NCBI RefSeq assembly: GCF_963422335.1
Contig: NZ_OY729424.1
Span: 5,890,001-5,954,000 of the forward strand
Origin: an uncultured Roseateles sp.
GTDB taxonomy: Bacteria; Pseudomonadota; Gammaproteobacteria; Burkholderiales; Burkholderiaceae_C
Direction of reading: 5' to 3'
DNA: 64,000 bases
Of the stretch, positions 1 to 9,053 are shown piece by piece. The position numbers and the translations under genes were made by a program. Below the pieces are notes generated by a model. The model made no database searches and was not told the origin of the DNA. It was given only the letters and a program-made list of their open reading frames with translations. Position 1 is the first letter of the stretch; each line of letters opens with the position of its first letter.

Positions 1-34
1 AACAATCAATATCGTGCAGAGCCGGCTCCTGCAT

Positions 35-715
35 TCACTGCTCGGCACTTCGTGACAGCCTGAGAAATTGTTGACTGCTCAAGCGAAAAGGCTTGCTGCC
101 CTCGGCAACAAACACTTGATTGTCTGCCGTCGATTTGGTGACCAAGGCGTTGGCACCGATGAAGCAGCCAGCGCCGATGCTGATGCTGGGCCCCACCGTG
201 CTGTTGATGGCCAGAATGCAACTCTCGCCAAGACTCACGCTGCCAGCAATTTTGGCCCCGGAAGTCAGCCAGCAATTGCTGCCCACGCGGCTGTGATGGC
301 CGATCAACGCTCCGCTCCAGACGAACACATTGTCACCCAGCGTCACGCAGGGATGGATCAGCACCTGGTTCATGATGAAGCAGTTGTCACCCACCACGCA
401 GTCCTTGGGCAAGCCCGCTTCGGGATGCACGTAAGAGGGCAGCCGATAGCCCAACTGGCGGGCCTGCGCGCATCGGCCCGCACGCAGGCCATTCAGGTCC
501 TGGAAGCCCAGCGCCACAAACATGTCGTGCGTGTCGGGCGGGTAATGTTGAGCCACCTCATCGAACGGCACAGTCGGCAAGCCCTTCCACTGCGAACCGG
601 GAAGGTAGTCGCGATCCACGCAGCAGGCCACCACTTGGCGCTCGCTGTGCTCCCGCAGGAAGTAGAGCACCACCTCGGCGATCTTGCCGCTGCCAAACAG
701 AACAATCGGTTTCAT
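35..715 (-). CDS. NeuD-like sugar O/N-acyltransferase (hexapeptide repeat)
   Basis: Predicted 226-residue transferase that moves an acyl group onto a nucleotide or lipid-linked sugar. The N-terminus is a small Rossmann-type segment (MKPIVLFGSGKIAEVV) typical of the sialic-acid O-acetyltransferase NeuD/PglD family. From about residue 100 it becomes a left-handed beta-helix of hexapeptide repeats (for example VVGDNCFI, VTLGDNVFV, VSLGESCIL), with the likely catalytic histidine in LIGHHSRVG. The start at 715 overlaps the stop of the adenylation gene by ATGA, so an upstream extension of the reading frame is rejected. It is the last gene of the glycan operon. The acyl donor could be acetyl-CoA or, given the neighbours, an acyl group loaded on the operon's own carrier protein; that choice is inference. 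Confidence 0.85.
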   Translation of the reverse strand: MKPIVLFGSGKIAEVVLYFLREHSERQVVACCVDRDYLPGSQWKGLPTVPFDEVAQHYPPDTHDMFVALGFQDLNGLRAGRCAQARQLGYRLPSYVHPEAGLPKDCVVGDNCFIMNQVLIHPCVTLGDNVFVWSGALIGHHSRVGSNCWLTSGAKIAGSVSLGESCILAINSTVGPSISIGAGCFIGANALVTKSTADNQVFVAEGSKPFRLSSQQFLRLSRSAEQ

Positions 716-2268
716 GATGTTGAGGTAGGAGGAGGAGTGGCAAAGCCTGTCAGCGCCATGCGATCGATCTTGCCGTTGGCATTCTTGGGCAGCAGAGGCA
801 GCAAGTGCAGACGGCGTGGCCGCATATAGGCAGGCAAGGCAGCAGCCAGATCGCCCAGCACGTCTTCCGCCGCCCGGGATGAGTTCAACGCAGCGAACGC
901 GACGATCTGGCCCAGGCCATCGTCGCGCGGCAGATAGATGGCGGCGCACTCCTGCACATCAGCCACAGTGCCCAGCGCAGACTCGATCTCCTCGAGTTCG
1001 ATGCGATAGCCCATGTGCTTGATCTGGAAGTCGGCACGCCCCTTGAAGTGCAGACGCCCCTGCTCGTCCCGGCGCACAAGATCGCCGGTGCGGTAGCCCA
1101 GGTCGAAATGACGCTGATGACCCGGGTGCTGCACAAAGGATTGGGCCGTGCGCTGGGGATCGGCGTAATAGCCCAGCCCGACCTGGGGCCCGCGCAACAG
1201 CAGTTCGCCCACTTGGGCATCACCGCCTTCGCCGGGCAGGATTTCATAGTCAAAGCTATCCGCCAGAACACCCAACGGCGCCAAGCTGTGCATGTCCGCA
1301 AAGTCGTCGGCACCAACCGTGTAGGAGGAGCAGATGCAGGTGCACTCCGTCGGACCGTAGACGTTTTCCAGCTTGGCTCGCCCGCCAAACAGCTCGAACA
1401 ACTGGCGCAGCTTGGGCTTGGGGAAGCCCTCACCACCAAAGGCCAGGCATCGCATGGACTGGAAATCGTCTTCGCTCAGCGCACGCGTCGTCAGCAGGTA
1501 AACAAGCAGCGAGGGCACGGAGAACCACACGGTGCATGCTGCCTGATTGATCAGGCGCACCAGCCCGCGCGGATCGCGCACCTGTGCGGCGTCCAGCGGC
1601 ACCAGGGTGGCGCCGCTCAGCAGCGCCGCATAGAAGTCGAATACCGAGTTGTCGAAATACATCGGGTTGACGTTGGTCAGCACGTCTCCCGGGGTGATCG
1701 CAAAACGTTGGCGCGCCCAGCTGGCAAACCACAGCACATTGGCGTGCGACATGACCGCGCCCTTGGGGGATCCGGTCGAACCCGAGGTGAACATGATGTA
1801 TGCCGGCGAGCCGCTGGGGACTGTCCGCTCCTCGACCGGGCCCGCCCCCATGTCCGGCGTGATCAACGCATCAAGCCGCAGTAGCGGCGCACATCCAGCG
1901 GCGAGCAGTTCCGCCTCGAACGGCAAGCCGGCAAACGCGCTGACGATCAGCTTCGGACTGCAGGTCGACAGAATCCGCTGCAGGCGGGGCCAGGGGCTGT
2001 CGGGATCGAGGTTGGTGTAGATGACACCCAGGCGCAGGCACGCGAGCATGGCCGCAAAAGCGCGTGGCGACTTGTCGTGAAAGATGGCCAACACGTCGCC
2101 ACGGCGCAGGCCACGTGCGCGCAACGCCACAGCCAGTTGCTCGCTCAACTGCGCCAATTCACTGTAGCTCACCTGCAATCGGCTTGCCGGATACAGCAGC
2201 GCCGTACGCTCGCCGTGCACGGCAGCTATGCGCTGGAAGGCCTTGGCGAGATCGGTACAGTACATCAT
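712..2268 (-). CDS. Stand-alone adenylation enzyme (AMP-dependent acyl/amino acid ligase)
   Basis: A 518-residue ANL-superfamily enzyme expected to activate a carboxylic or amino acid as acyl-AMP and load it on a carrier protein. All core motifs are visible: A3 FTSGSTGSPKG, A5 NVYGPTE, A7 YRTGD, A8 around GRADFQIKHMGYRIE, and A10 NGKID with the catalytic lysine. It has no condensation or thiolation domain of its own, which fits loading of the separate carrier protein at 3030-3257. Two ATG codons lie in tandem (2268 and 2265) after GGGGAG; the second has the better spacing. The 3' end overlaps the acyltransferase by four bases. Its substrate cannot be read from the sequence by eye. Confidence 0.9.
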   Translation of the reverse strand: MMYCTDLAKAFQRIAAVHGERTALLYPASRLQVSYSELAQLSEQLAVALRARGLRRGDVLAIFHDKSPRAFAAMLACLRLGVIYTNLDPDSPWPRLQRILSTCSPKLIVSAFAGLPFEAELLAAGCAPLLRLDALITPDMGAGPVEERTVPSGSPAYIMFTSGSTGSPKGAVMSHANVLWFASWARQRFAITPGDVLTNVNPMYFDNSVFDFYAALLSGATLVPLDAAQVRDPRGLVRLINQAACTVWFSVPSLLVYLLTTRALSEDDFQSMRCLAFGGEGFPKPKLRQLFELFGGRAKLENVYGPTECTCICSSYTVGADDFADMHSLAPLGVLADSFDYEILPGEGGDAQVGELLLRGPQVGLGYYADPQRTAQSFVQHPGHQRHFDLGYRTGDLVRRDEQGRLHFKGRADFQIKHMGYRIELEEIESALGTVADVQECAAIYLPRDDGLGQIVAFAALNSSRAAEDVLGDLAAALPAYMRPRRLHLLPLLPKNANGKIDRMALTGFATPPPTSTS

Positions 2269-2280
2269 CTCCCCACCGCC

Positions 2281-3033
2281 TCAGAGCACCAGGCCACCAT
2301 CAATCTCCAGCACGGTACCGCTGAGGTACTCGCTCTCGATGGCGTGGCGCGCCGCCAGATAGAGGGACTCCAGGTCTCCCAGCCGGCGCAGCGGAATCTG
2401 CTGCTGCAGGCGCGTCAGCGTCGCCTCGTTCAAAGCTGCGCGTGTTGAAGGCGTGTCCATGAAGCCTGGCGCGAGGGCTACAAAACGAAGGCCCATGGGC
2501 CCCAGTTCCTTGGCCCAGGTGCGGGTCAGCGCATTCACGCCCGCCTTGGCCGCCGCATAGGCAGTTTGGCCGGCATTGCCATTGGCTGCAATCGAGCTGA
2601 TCGAAATCACCACACCCTTGCTGCGCTTGGCGAGCATGTGATCGACCACCCGGCTGGTGACGAAGAACACCGAGTCCAGGTCGGCCGCCATCACCCTGCG
2701 CCAAGTCTCACGAGAATGCACTCGATCCCCCCGGGCGAGCAGACTGACCAGCGGTTCACTGTGAATGATGCCCGCGTTGTTGATCAAGACATCAGGTTCG
2801 AAACCGTCCTCAAGCAGGAGACGGATGGCAGCATCCACCGCATCGGCATCCGCAAGATCACAAGACCAGGCCTTTGTCGTGCCGTCGCCAGCCGCACGCA
2901 GTTCGGCGCACAAGGCTTCATCCTTCTCAAGCACGCCGACCAAAGCCCCCTCAGCCTGGAAGCGCCCGACCAGAAAGCGCCCGATGCCGCGGCCACCGCC
3001 AGTGACCAGCACCCGGGCGCCAGCCAGCTTCAT
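2281..3033 (-). CDS. SDR-family reductase (3-oxoacyl-ACP reductase-like)
   Basis: A 250-residue classical short-chain dehydrogenase. Visible are the cofactor loop TGGGRGIG (residues 11-18), NNAG (85-88), and the catalytic Ser146/147, Tyr159 and Lys163 in AYAAAKAG. The C-terminus ends in the usual EIDGGL segment. FabG-type proteins of this length reduce 3-oxoacyl groups on a carrier protein with NADPH. The start codon overlaps the stop of the acyl carrier protein gene by ATGA, so the two products are made together. The most economical role is reduction of a short 3-oxoacyl-ACP to a 3-hydroxyacyl-ACP used to decorate a sugar. Action directly on a sugar nucleotide cannot be excluded. Confidence 0.85.
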   Translation of the reverse strand: MKLAGARVLVTGGGRGIGRFLVGRFQAEGALVGVLEKDEALCAELRAAGDGTTKAWSCDLADADAVDAAIRLLLEDGFEPDVLINNAGIIHSEPLVSLLARGDRVHSRETWRRVMAADLDSVFFVTSRVVDHMLAKRSKGVVISISSIAANGNAGQTAYAAAKAGVNALTRTWAKELGPMGLRFVALAPGFMDTPSTRAALNEATLTRLQQQIPLRRLGDLESLYLAARHAIESEYLSGTVLEIDGGLVL

Positions 3034-3257
3034 ACCGCGGCCCCATGGCGACGCAAGGCCAACCGGGCGTCGCCGACAGAGCCCATGTCGGCAATCTCGT
3101 CGCCTGTGAGTTGCACGCGGAAATCATCCTCCAGGCGGGTGATCAACATCATGTGGGCCAAAGAATCCCAGCTTGCAATGTTTTGCAGCAGCAGATCATC
3201 GACAACCGTGGATTCCGGGATGCTGAAAACCTCGGCGAAAATACTCTCGAAAGACAT
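3030..3257 (-). CDS. Dedicated acyl carrier protein
   Basis: A 75-residue acidic helical protein of normal carrier-protein size. The phosphopantetheine attachment site is Ser32 in ASWDSLAHM, a variant of the usual DSL motif. An SD-like AGGAA lies five bases before the ATG. It is not the housekeeping AcpP: the sequence is divergent and no fab cluster adjoins it. Lying between the WbqC gene and an SDR reductase, and two genes from a stand-alone adenylation enzyme, it most likely carries the acyl or aminoacyl group that ends up on the glycan. Confidence 0.85.
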   Translation of the reverse strand: MSFESIFAEVFSIPESTVVDDLLLQNIASWDSLAHMMLITRLEDDFRVQLTGDEIADMGSVGDARLALRRHGAAV

Positions 3258-3314
3258 GAAATTCCTGAAGATTCGTGAAAGTTCTGAATATGCGTCTGAT
3301 CGGGCAAGAAGAGC

Positions 3315-4016
3315 TCAGCGCAAGTCTCGCCCCTGAAGGGCTTCTTGCACGGCCGCAGCGCTATTGAACATCATCACGTCGACGATGGACAGCCATGGCA
3401 CATGATCGGCCCGGTCTTGCCGGTAGGTCAGCGGGCGGGGCTGCAGAAACTGCAGACACAGCCCCCGGCGCGCGAATTCGCCCGCATCATAGAGGTCAGC
3501 GCCGCCCGGCAGGTTGATATAGGTGTCGGCATGCTCACGCGCGCAAATGTCGAGGATGCGATCCTGCCCCTTCAACCGGTCATTTTGGTAGATGCGAGAG
3601 CTCTCGACAACGCGCACAGGCAAGCCCAGCGCCAAGGCCACTTCTTGCAGGCTGTTGCGTAGAAACTCCGCCAATTTCAGTGACGGAAACCTGAAGATGC
3701 GCTCGACCATAGGCATCACTACTGAGTACTGCGGCGCGCGGGCATAGGCCTGGTGAAACATGCGCAGCATCTTCTCGCGCCAAAGAAGCGGCTCGGCTAT
3801 CTCGATTTCGCAGATCAGACGGTTCTGGCTGGCTCCGCGCAACGGCACGGTGAACATGTGCGCAGCCCCGTTCAGCAATATGCGGTTGCGATTCACCCAG
3901 CCACGATTGATGTAGCACACGTCATCGAACAGGACGAAAGTGTCCACCGCCGCCATCAGTTGAAAGTAGCCGATGTAGGGCAGAAAGTAGGGCTGCATGA
4001 TGGCAACGCGCTTCAC
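3315..4016 (-). CDS. WbqC family protein
   Basis: A 233-residue WbqC-like protein, recognised by its N-terminus (VKRVAIMQPYFLPYIGYF) and a downstream segment with RNRILLNG and a terminal region rich in aromatic residues. The family is common in O-antigen and glycan-modification clusters; its chemistry is not well established. I place the start at a GTG preceded by AAAGGGG at good spacing. The longer frame opening at 4070 adds 18 residues with no family resemblance. Repeated association with carrier-protein and aminotransferase genes suggests a role in joining an acyl or amino-acid group to an amino sugar; this is inference. Confidence 0.82.
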   Translation of the reverse strand: MKRVAIMQPYFLPYIGYFQLMAAVDTFVLFDDVCYINRGWVNRNRILLNGAAHMFTVPLRGASQNRLICEIEIAEPLLWREKMLRMFHQAYARAPQYSVVMPMVERIFRFPSLKLAEFLRNSLQEVALALGLPVRVVESSRIYQNDRLKGQDRILDICAREHADTYINLPGGADLYDAGEFARRGLCLQFLQPRPLTYRQDRADHVPWLSIVDVMMFNSAAAVQEALQGRDLR

Positions 4017-4097
4017 CGGGCCACCCCTTTCATGCCACTCGAGGGCCTGCGACGGGCCATAGAGTGACAAGATGACTTGTCGGCTCGCGGCAGGCGA

Positions 4098-5294
4098 TCA
4101 AGCGACACGGGCAATGGCATCAATCACCCGCGTCTGGTCTGCAACGGTCAAGTCAGCATAGATCGGCAAACACAACACCTGCGAGGCGGCCAAGGTGGCA
4201 ACCGGCAGATTCGCGGGCGCCGCAGAAGGCAGGCCGCGGTACATCGGAAACGCACTGATCAAGGGATAGAAGTAGCGGCGCGCAAAGATATTCTGCTCGC
4301 GAAGCCGCTCATACAAGTCATCGCGGCTGAGCGGAAAGTCTTTCGTGACCAAGACCGGGAAGTAGGCGAAATTGTGCCGCGAATGTGTGGCTACCGGTGG
4401 GCATTGAATGCCAGCGATATGGGCCAAACCGTCGCGATACCGCCTATCGACGGCCGCGCGCTGCTGAAGTGCATCGTCGATATGCTGCAATTGCAGCAAG
4501 CCCAGCGCTGCATTGAACTCACTCATCTTGCCATTGATGCCAGGCGCCACCACGGTGACCTCATCCACAATGCCAAAGTTCTTCAGCTGATCGATGCGGG
4601 CCTTGGTCTTTGCGTCGGGGCAGACAATGGCCCCCCCTTCGAAGGTGTTGAACACCTTGGTCGCATGGAAACTCAGCACCGACAGATCGCCATGCTTGAG
4701 CACGCTACCCGCCGCAGTTTCGACACCAAAGGCATGGGCGGCATCGTAGATCACCTTGAGGTTGTAGGTGTCGGCGATACGCTGGATTCGATCGACATCA
4801 CAAGGGCGCCCATACGTGTGCACCGGCATGATCGCGGTGGTGTGCGGATTGATTGCAGCCTCGATCTTGGCTGGATCGATATTCAGCGTCGTGGGATCAA
4901 TGTCGACGAATACCGGTTTGATGCCATTCCAGAGCAAAGAATGAGAGGTGGCAACGAAGGAATAGGGCGTCGTGATGACCTCGCCGCCCACACGCAGCGC
5001 TTGCAAGGAGGTGACAAGCGCCATGGTTGCGTTGGTGAACAACGCAATGTGGTCGACTCCAAGGTATTCGCACAACGCTTCTTCGAATTGCTTGTGGAAC
5101 GGTCCGCCATTCGTCAGACATTTGCTGTCCCATATGCGCCGCAGCAATGGGACAAACTCCTCAAATGGCGGAAGCTGGGGCTGCGTGACATAAATAGGGG
5201 CGGCTCCGCCTGCTCCAGTCGACGCGAGGCCTTCTGTCAGCCCTGGGACCTGCCCCAAATCGATGGAGTGCCGTGCACCCCCATCGGCGCTCAT
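4098..5294 (-). CDS. DegT/DnrJ/EryC1-family sugar aminotransferase (VioA-like)
   Basis: A 398-residue PLP-dependent aminotransferase that would convert a keto-sugar nucleotide to an amino sugar. The internal aldimine lysine is Lys213 in SFHATKVFNTFEGG, and the cofactor aspartate is Asp184 in YDAAHAFG. The FTNATMAL segment near residue 90 and GEVITTPYSFVAT match the family. The ATG at 5294 overlaps the upstream stop by ATGA, so I reject the 12-residue extension to 5330. Members of this type make viosamine-like 4-amino-4,6-dideoxy sugars, but the regiochemistry cannot be assigned from sequence alone. No sugar dehydratase is in the window, so the keto-sugar must come from elsewhere. Confidence 0.9.
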   Translation of the reverse strand: MSADGGARHSIDLGQVPGLTEGLASTGAGGAAPIYVTQPQLPPFEEFVPLLRRIWDSKCLTNGGPFHKQFEEALCEYLGVDHIALFTNATMALVTSLQALRVGGEVITTPYSFVATSHSLLWNGIKPVFVDIDPTTLNIDPAKIEAAINPHTTAIMPVHTYGRPCDVDRIQRIADTYNLKVIYDAAHAFGVETAAGSVLKHGDLSVLSFHATKVFNTFEGGAIVCPDAKTKARIDQLKNFGIVDEVTVVAPGINGKMSEFNAALGLLQLQHIDDALQQRAAVDRRYRDGLAHIAGIQCPPVATHSRHNFAYFPVLVTKDFPLSRDDLYERLREQNIFARRYFYPLISAFPMYRGLPSAAPANLPVATLAASQVLCLPIYADLTVADQTRVIDAIARVA

Positions 5295-7516
5295 GCTGAA
5301 GTCCTTGCAGAATGATCCGACGCCATCCATTCCAAGAATAGATCCGCATAGTCCTTGACCGGATCCTTGTTATCAAACAAGCGGTTCTTGTTTGCCACTA
5401 TCTTTGATTTCACCTGCTCGCGCAAAGGCTTGTCGCGCGCCAGCGCCACAGCTTTGGCAGCATAGTCATCCAGATCCGAGGCGACGCATTCCGGCAATTC
5501 AAGCATATTGCAGTAGGCAAGCGCGGCTCGGCCACGGGCATACGCCCCAGGCCAAGTCACGACAGGCGTATTGACTGCATACGTTGCGATCGCCGTTGAG
5601 CCGATACCGAAATGAAAAGTATCCAGTACCACATCAGCCAAAGCATTGATTGCGATGAAATCCGCATACTCAACCAACCAAGGAAGAAAAATCACGCGAC
5701 TTCTCAATGCGGAGGGAATACTTGAATCGAGCCGCTGCTGCAATGCCGCATGCCACCGCGCATTCTTGTGCTCAAAAAACACCACATGCCCGTCAGGATC
5801 AGCCTCAAGAATACGTGCGACTGCCTCGTCAAAATCAGGGTGGATCTTCTGCAGCATCATCGGGCAGACATAGAGCGCCCCAGTCAAGGGCAGACCGAAG
5901 TCATGTCGAGTCTTCATGATTTCCGGGATGACCGGATGCTGATACACCACCGTCAATCCAGCCATCGACACCAGTTTCTCGGTGTAATGATCCTGCCCAT
6001 GCTCCGGCTCGCAGAGCGCACTCGAAACAAAGTAGTCCATGTTTGGAATGCCCGTGGTCACTGGGTGGCCACCCAGCACGCATTGGAAACGGGCCAGACG
6101 AGAGAACGCCAGGAAATAGCTCATTTCCTCCATACCAATATCTTGATAGGCAAGAATGTCAAGCTTCAAACTGCTGATCGCCGTTCGCGCCGCGAGGTAG
6201 TCAGCGCCAGCGACGATGATTTTCCCGGTGAATCCCGCATAAGGATCCAAGGCTGCGGCCTTGTCGGGTGCGCGCATGGTGATCAGAAAAACCTCAAACC
6301 TCGGATCATTCGCCAGACTACAAATCAAGTCGGAAAAACACCGAGAAACCGAATGGTCATGAATATAGGTGGAGAAAAAACCAATCCTATGCCGCGCCTG
6401 AATCGGCTCCGCATTTTCCAGATGCGGTGACTTGAAGTCAAGGCCTGGAAAAAGCTTGGCATAAAAGGATGCCAATTTCTGCATCACCGGCAAGTCATCC
6501 TTGCCATGAAACGCAAGCCTGAAAATACTTGAGCTGCGCATCCTCACGTCAACAGCAGCCATCGGCTCGCAGTCTTCGATCAGCACATCAAGCTTGCGTT
6601 CAAATTCGGCTCTGCACAGCGACAATTCTTCACGCGACCGGACGACATGGGGAAGAATCAAGTCGCGCTGGATTCTGGATCCCATACCTGGCTTGGATTG
6701 AAATACCCTCTCAAATACTTCGCACGCCTCGTCGATCTCATTCATCATCAACAGGCTTACGGCAAGATTTTCCAAACCTTGAATATTAGCAGGATCAATA
6801 TTCAAGGCAGTTCTATATTCAGATATTGCGTCATCCAACTTCCCCTGCGCCCAGAGCGCACTGGCAAGATTGGTATGCGCCAAGGCCGTATTCGGAGCCA
6901 ACTCACAACACTTCTTGAAACTTAGCACGGCCGCAGCAATATCACCGGAGCTGAGTTGGCAGATACCGAGACAGCGATATATCTCCATATTGTTCGGATC
7001 GATCTGAATGGCACTGGCATAAGCAAGCTTCGCTTCGTCCCACTGATTCATACTCGACAACAAAATACCCAAATTGCAGTGAACAAGTGCCTGCTGACCG
7101 TTCATCTCCAGCGACTTCCTGTAGCTTGCCACCGCGTCTTGCAATCGCCCCATTTTCCGCAGCACTAATCCGCGATTTGAATACATTGAAGTGTTGGCAC
7201 CGATAGCGATGGCACGTTCTATGTCTTTCAAGGCATCGTCGTACTGCGCCCTCTCATTTTTCACCATCCCGCGCAGGTGCAATGCATCGGGCTGCGAGGG
7301 GTTTGTTCTGAAAATATGGTTGCAGATTGTGAGCACCGCGTCGAGATTTCCGCGCTGAAGATGATTCATCGCATCGTGCAGTGCCAACCGTGTTCTGTCG
7401 TCAACAGCTGGGGTGTTCAACGCAGGGGTTTCGTTCCGAGCTTGGCAGCAATGCTTGTACTTTTTGCCGCTGCCGCATGTGCAGGGGTCGTTTCGCCCAA
7501 TCTTGCTCACCACCAT
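5291..7516 (-). CDS. SEC-C / TPR / O-GlcNAc-transferase-like (GT41-type) protein
   Basis: A 741-residue protein with three parts. Residues 6-24 form a SEC-C zinc motif (GRNDPCTCGSGKKYKHCC). About 45-290 are tetratricopeptide repeats (for example ALVHCNLGILLSSMNQWDEA, TALAHTNLASALWAQGKLDD). From about 370 the sequence resembles the catalytic region of SPINDLY/OGT-type GT41 glycosyltransferases (RIGFFSTYIHDHSVS; later FGIGSTAIATYAVNTPVVTWPG). It is the first gene of the glycan operon, transcribed away from the terminator at 7641-7672. The likely job is transfer of a sugar to a protein side chain, possibly flagellin, or to another acceptor. Parts of the gene are near 50% G+C, unlike the flanks, suggesting acquisition by transfer. 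The SEC-C fusion is unusual. Confidence 0.85.
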   Translation of the reverse strand: MVVSKIGRNDPCTCGSGKKYKHCCQARNETPALNTPAVDDRTRLALHDAMNHLQRGNLDAVLTICNHIFRTNPSQPDALHLRGMVKNERAQYDDALKDIERAIAIGANTSMYSNRGLVLRKMGRLQDAVASYRKSLEMNGQQALVHCNLGILLSSMNQWDEAKLAYASAIQIDPNNMEIYRCLGICQLSSGDIAAAVLSFKKCCELAPNTALAHTNLASALWAQGKLDDAISEYRTALNIDPANIQGLENLAVSLLMMNEIDEACEVFERVFQSKPGMGSRIQRDLILPHVVRSREELSLCRAEFERKLDVLIEDCEPMAAVDVRMRSSSIFRLAFHGKDDLPVMQKLASFYAKLFPGLDFKSPHLENAEPIQARHRIGFFSTYIHDHSVSRCFSDLICSLANDPRFEVFLITMRAPDKAAALDPYAGFTGKIIVAGADYLAARTAISSLKLDILAYQDIGMEEMSYFLAFSRLARFQCVLGGHPVTTGIPNMDYFVSSALCEPEHGQDHYTEKLVSMAGLTVVYQHPVIPEIMKTRHDFGLPLTGALYVCPMMLQKIHPDFDEAVARILEADPDGHVVFFEHKNARWHAALQQRLDSSIPSALRSRVIFLPWLVEYADFIAINALADVVLDTFHFGIGSTAIATYAVNTPVVTWPGAYARGRAALAYCNMLELPECVASDLDDYAAKAVALARDKPLREQVKSKIVANKNRLFDNKDPVKDYADLFLEWMASDHSARTSA

Positions 7517-7640
7517 GTCGTCGATCCCCTAATCAGAAGCGATGAATTGTAAGTGCCCATGCCCGAGCAACCTCCCCCAAGGCAAAGGCACGCCTCAAAA
7601 GCAAGCTTCTGCTTTTGGTCGGGGCCGAAATTCACCGGCG

Positions 7641-7672
7641 AAAAAAAGGGCGGCCCGCGGGCCGCCCTTTTT
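7641..7672. terminator. Strong bidirectional intrinsic terminator
   Basis: A perfect 20-base palindrome at 7648-7667 (gggcggcccg followed by its reverse complement) is flanked by seven A residues on the left and five T residues on the right, so it can terminate on both strands. It lies just downstream of the DUF4148 gene and upstream of the glycan operon, insulating the two. Confidence 0.9.
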
Positions 7673-7687
7673 GTTTGCAGCAAAGTC

Positions 7688-8041
7688 TTACTGCGCTGCG
7701 CCGTTCTTGCTGGCGACCACCGGGTCGGCCTTGGCGGGCTTCAGCTTGGCCAAGTAGCCGGCGTCAGCGCCGTCGCCTTGCAGGGCGGCCAGTTCGCCGT
7801 TGGCCTGGGCGCGCTTCAGCTCAGCCAGCACCTGGGCGCGGGTTTTGGACACGGCAACCAGGGCGCCGCCAGTGAATTCAGCGGTGTTCTCGCTGTTCAT
7901 CGCCGCCAATTCGCCACTGGCGCGGGCGCGCACCAATTCGGCCACGACTTGGTCGCGGGTCAAGGGGGTGACAGTCGATGCATCGGCCATGGCAACGGTG
8001 GCGGCCAGCAGAGCGGCGGCGAAAACGGTCAGGTTCTTCAT
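7688..8041 (-). CDS. DUF4148 domain-containing secreted protein
   Basis: A 117-residue protein with a signal peptide (MKNLTVFAAALLAATVAMADA) followed by two similar segments, LTRDQVVAELVRARASGEL and KTRAQVLAELKRAQANGEL, the hallmark of DUF4148. Proteins of this type are numerous in Burkholderiales and their function is unknown. The start is supported by AAGGA eight bases upstream. It appears monocistronic and ends just before a strong terminator. The two helical repeats may bind each other or an envelope component, but nothing in the sequence proves this. Confidence 0.85.
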   Translation of the reverse strand: MKNLTVFAAALLAATVAMADASTVTPLTRDQVVAELVRARASGELAAMNSENTAEFTGGALVAVSKTRAQVLAELKRAQANGELAALQGDGADAGYLAKLKPAKADPVVASKNGAAQ

Positions 8042-8212
8042 GATGGGGTCCTTTGAATACAGCCTTGGGTTGGGTATCTGTCTGGACGCCGCGGAGCGGT
8101 TTTTCCGTCGCCGTGTCCATGGGCTGAACTCTAGGGATTCCACCTAGTTTGAAAAACCAGGCAATTAGCAAGTGACCGTTTCGAAATTGAGAAGAATCGA
8201 CCGACGGGCGCG

Positions 8213-9001
8213 TCAACTGTGCTTGAAATCAGGCTTGCGCTTGTTGATGAAGGCATCCATCCCTTCGCGCTGGTCGTCGCTGCCGAACAGGGCATGGAAG
8301 TAGCGGCGCTCGACCTTGACGCCGTCGGTCAATGGGCCCTGGTAGGCCAGGTTGACCAGTTCCTTGATCAGCATCGCCGAGGGGCCGCTGAAGCCGTTGA
8401 TGGTCTCGGCCGCGGCCAGGGCCTCGGTCAGGAGCTGGTCGGCAGGCACCACGCGCGACACCAGGCCGCCACGTTCGGCCTCTGCGGCATCCATCATCCG
8501 CGCCGTCAGCAGCATGTCCATCGCCTTGCTCTTGCCGACGGCACGCGGCAGGCGCTGGGTGCCGCCGGCGCCGGGGATGATGCCCAGCTTGATCTCGGGC
8601 TGCCCGAACTTGGCCGTGTCGGCGGCAATGATGAAGTCGCACATCATCGCCAGCTCGCAGCCGCCGCCCAGGGCGAAGCCTGCCACCGCGGCGATCACCG
8701 GCTTGCGCACCTGCAAAATGGTTTCCCAGTTCTTCGAGATCAGCCCGCTCTTGAAGGCACTCATGAAATTGTGCGGTGCCATCGTCGGGATGTCGGCGCC
8801 GGCGGCAAAGGCCCGCTCGGAACCGGTCAGCACGATGCAACCGATGCTGTCATCGGCATCGAAGGCCAGCAGGGCCTGGCCCAGCTCGTCCATCAGCGGG
8901 TCGTTCAGCGCGTTCAGCTGCTTGGGGCGGTTCAGCGTGATCAGGCCGGTCTTGCGGGCGCCGTCACCGCGCACGTCGGTGAGGATGCATTCATAAGTCA
9001 T
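8213..9001 (-). CDS. Enoyl-CoA hydratase (crotonase family)
   Basis: A 262-residue crotonase-fold enzyme, the normal length for short-chain enoyl-CoA hydratases that add water to trans-2-enoyl-CoA in beta-oxidation. The oxyanion-hole regions are FAAGAD (65-70) and AGFALGGGCELA (107-118). The two catalytic glutamates, 20 residues apart as in well-studied hydratases, are Glu116 and Glu136 in FGQPEIKLGIIPGAGGTQRL. Both are present, so hydratase activity is likely rather than an isomerase-only variant. It stands alone on the minus strand, with no beta-oxidation partner in the window. PaaF-like specificity is possible but not assignable. Confidence 0.9.
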   Translation of the reverse strand: MTYECILTDVRGDGARKTGLITLNRPKQLNALNDPLMDELGQALLAFDADDSIGCIVLTGSERAFAAGADIPTMAPHNFMSAFKSGLISKNWETILQVRKPVIAAVAGFALGGGCELAMMCDFIIAADTAKFGQPEIKLGIIPGAGGTQRLPRAVGKSKAMDMLLTARMMDAAEAERGGLVSRVVPADQLLTEALAAAETINGFSGPSAMLIKELVNLAYQGPLTDGVKVERRYFHALFGSDDQREGMDAFINKRKPDFKHS

Positions 9002-9053
9002 GGCGAACTCCTGGGTTGAATGGTTGCAACTATAGGGGCTGCAGAACGGATCC

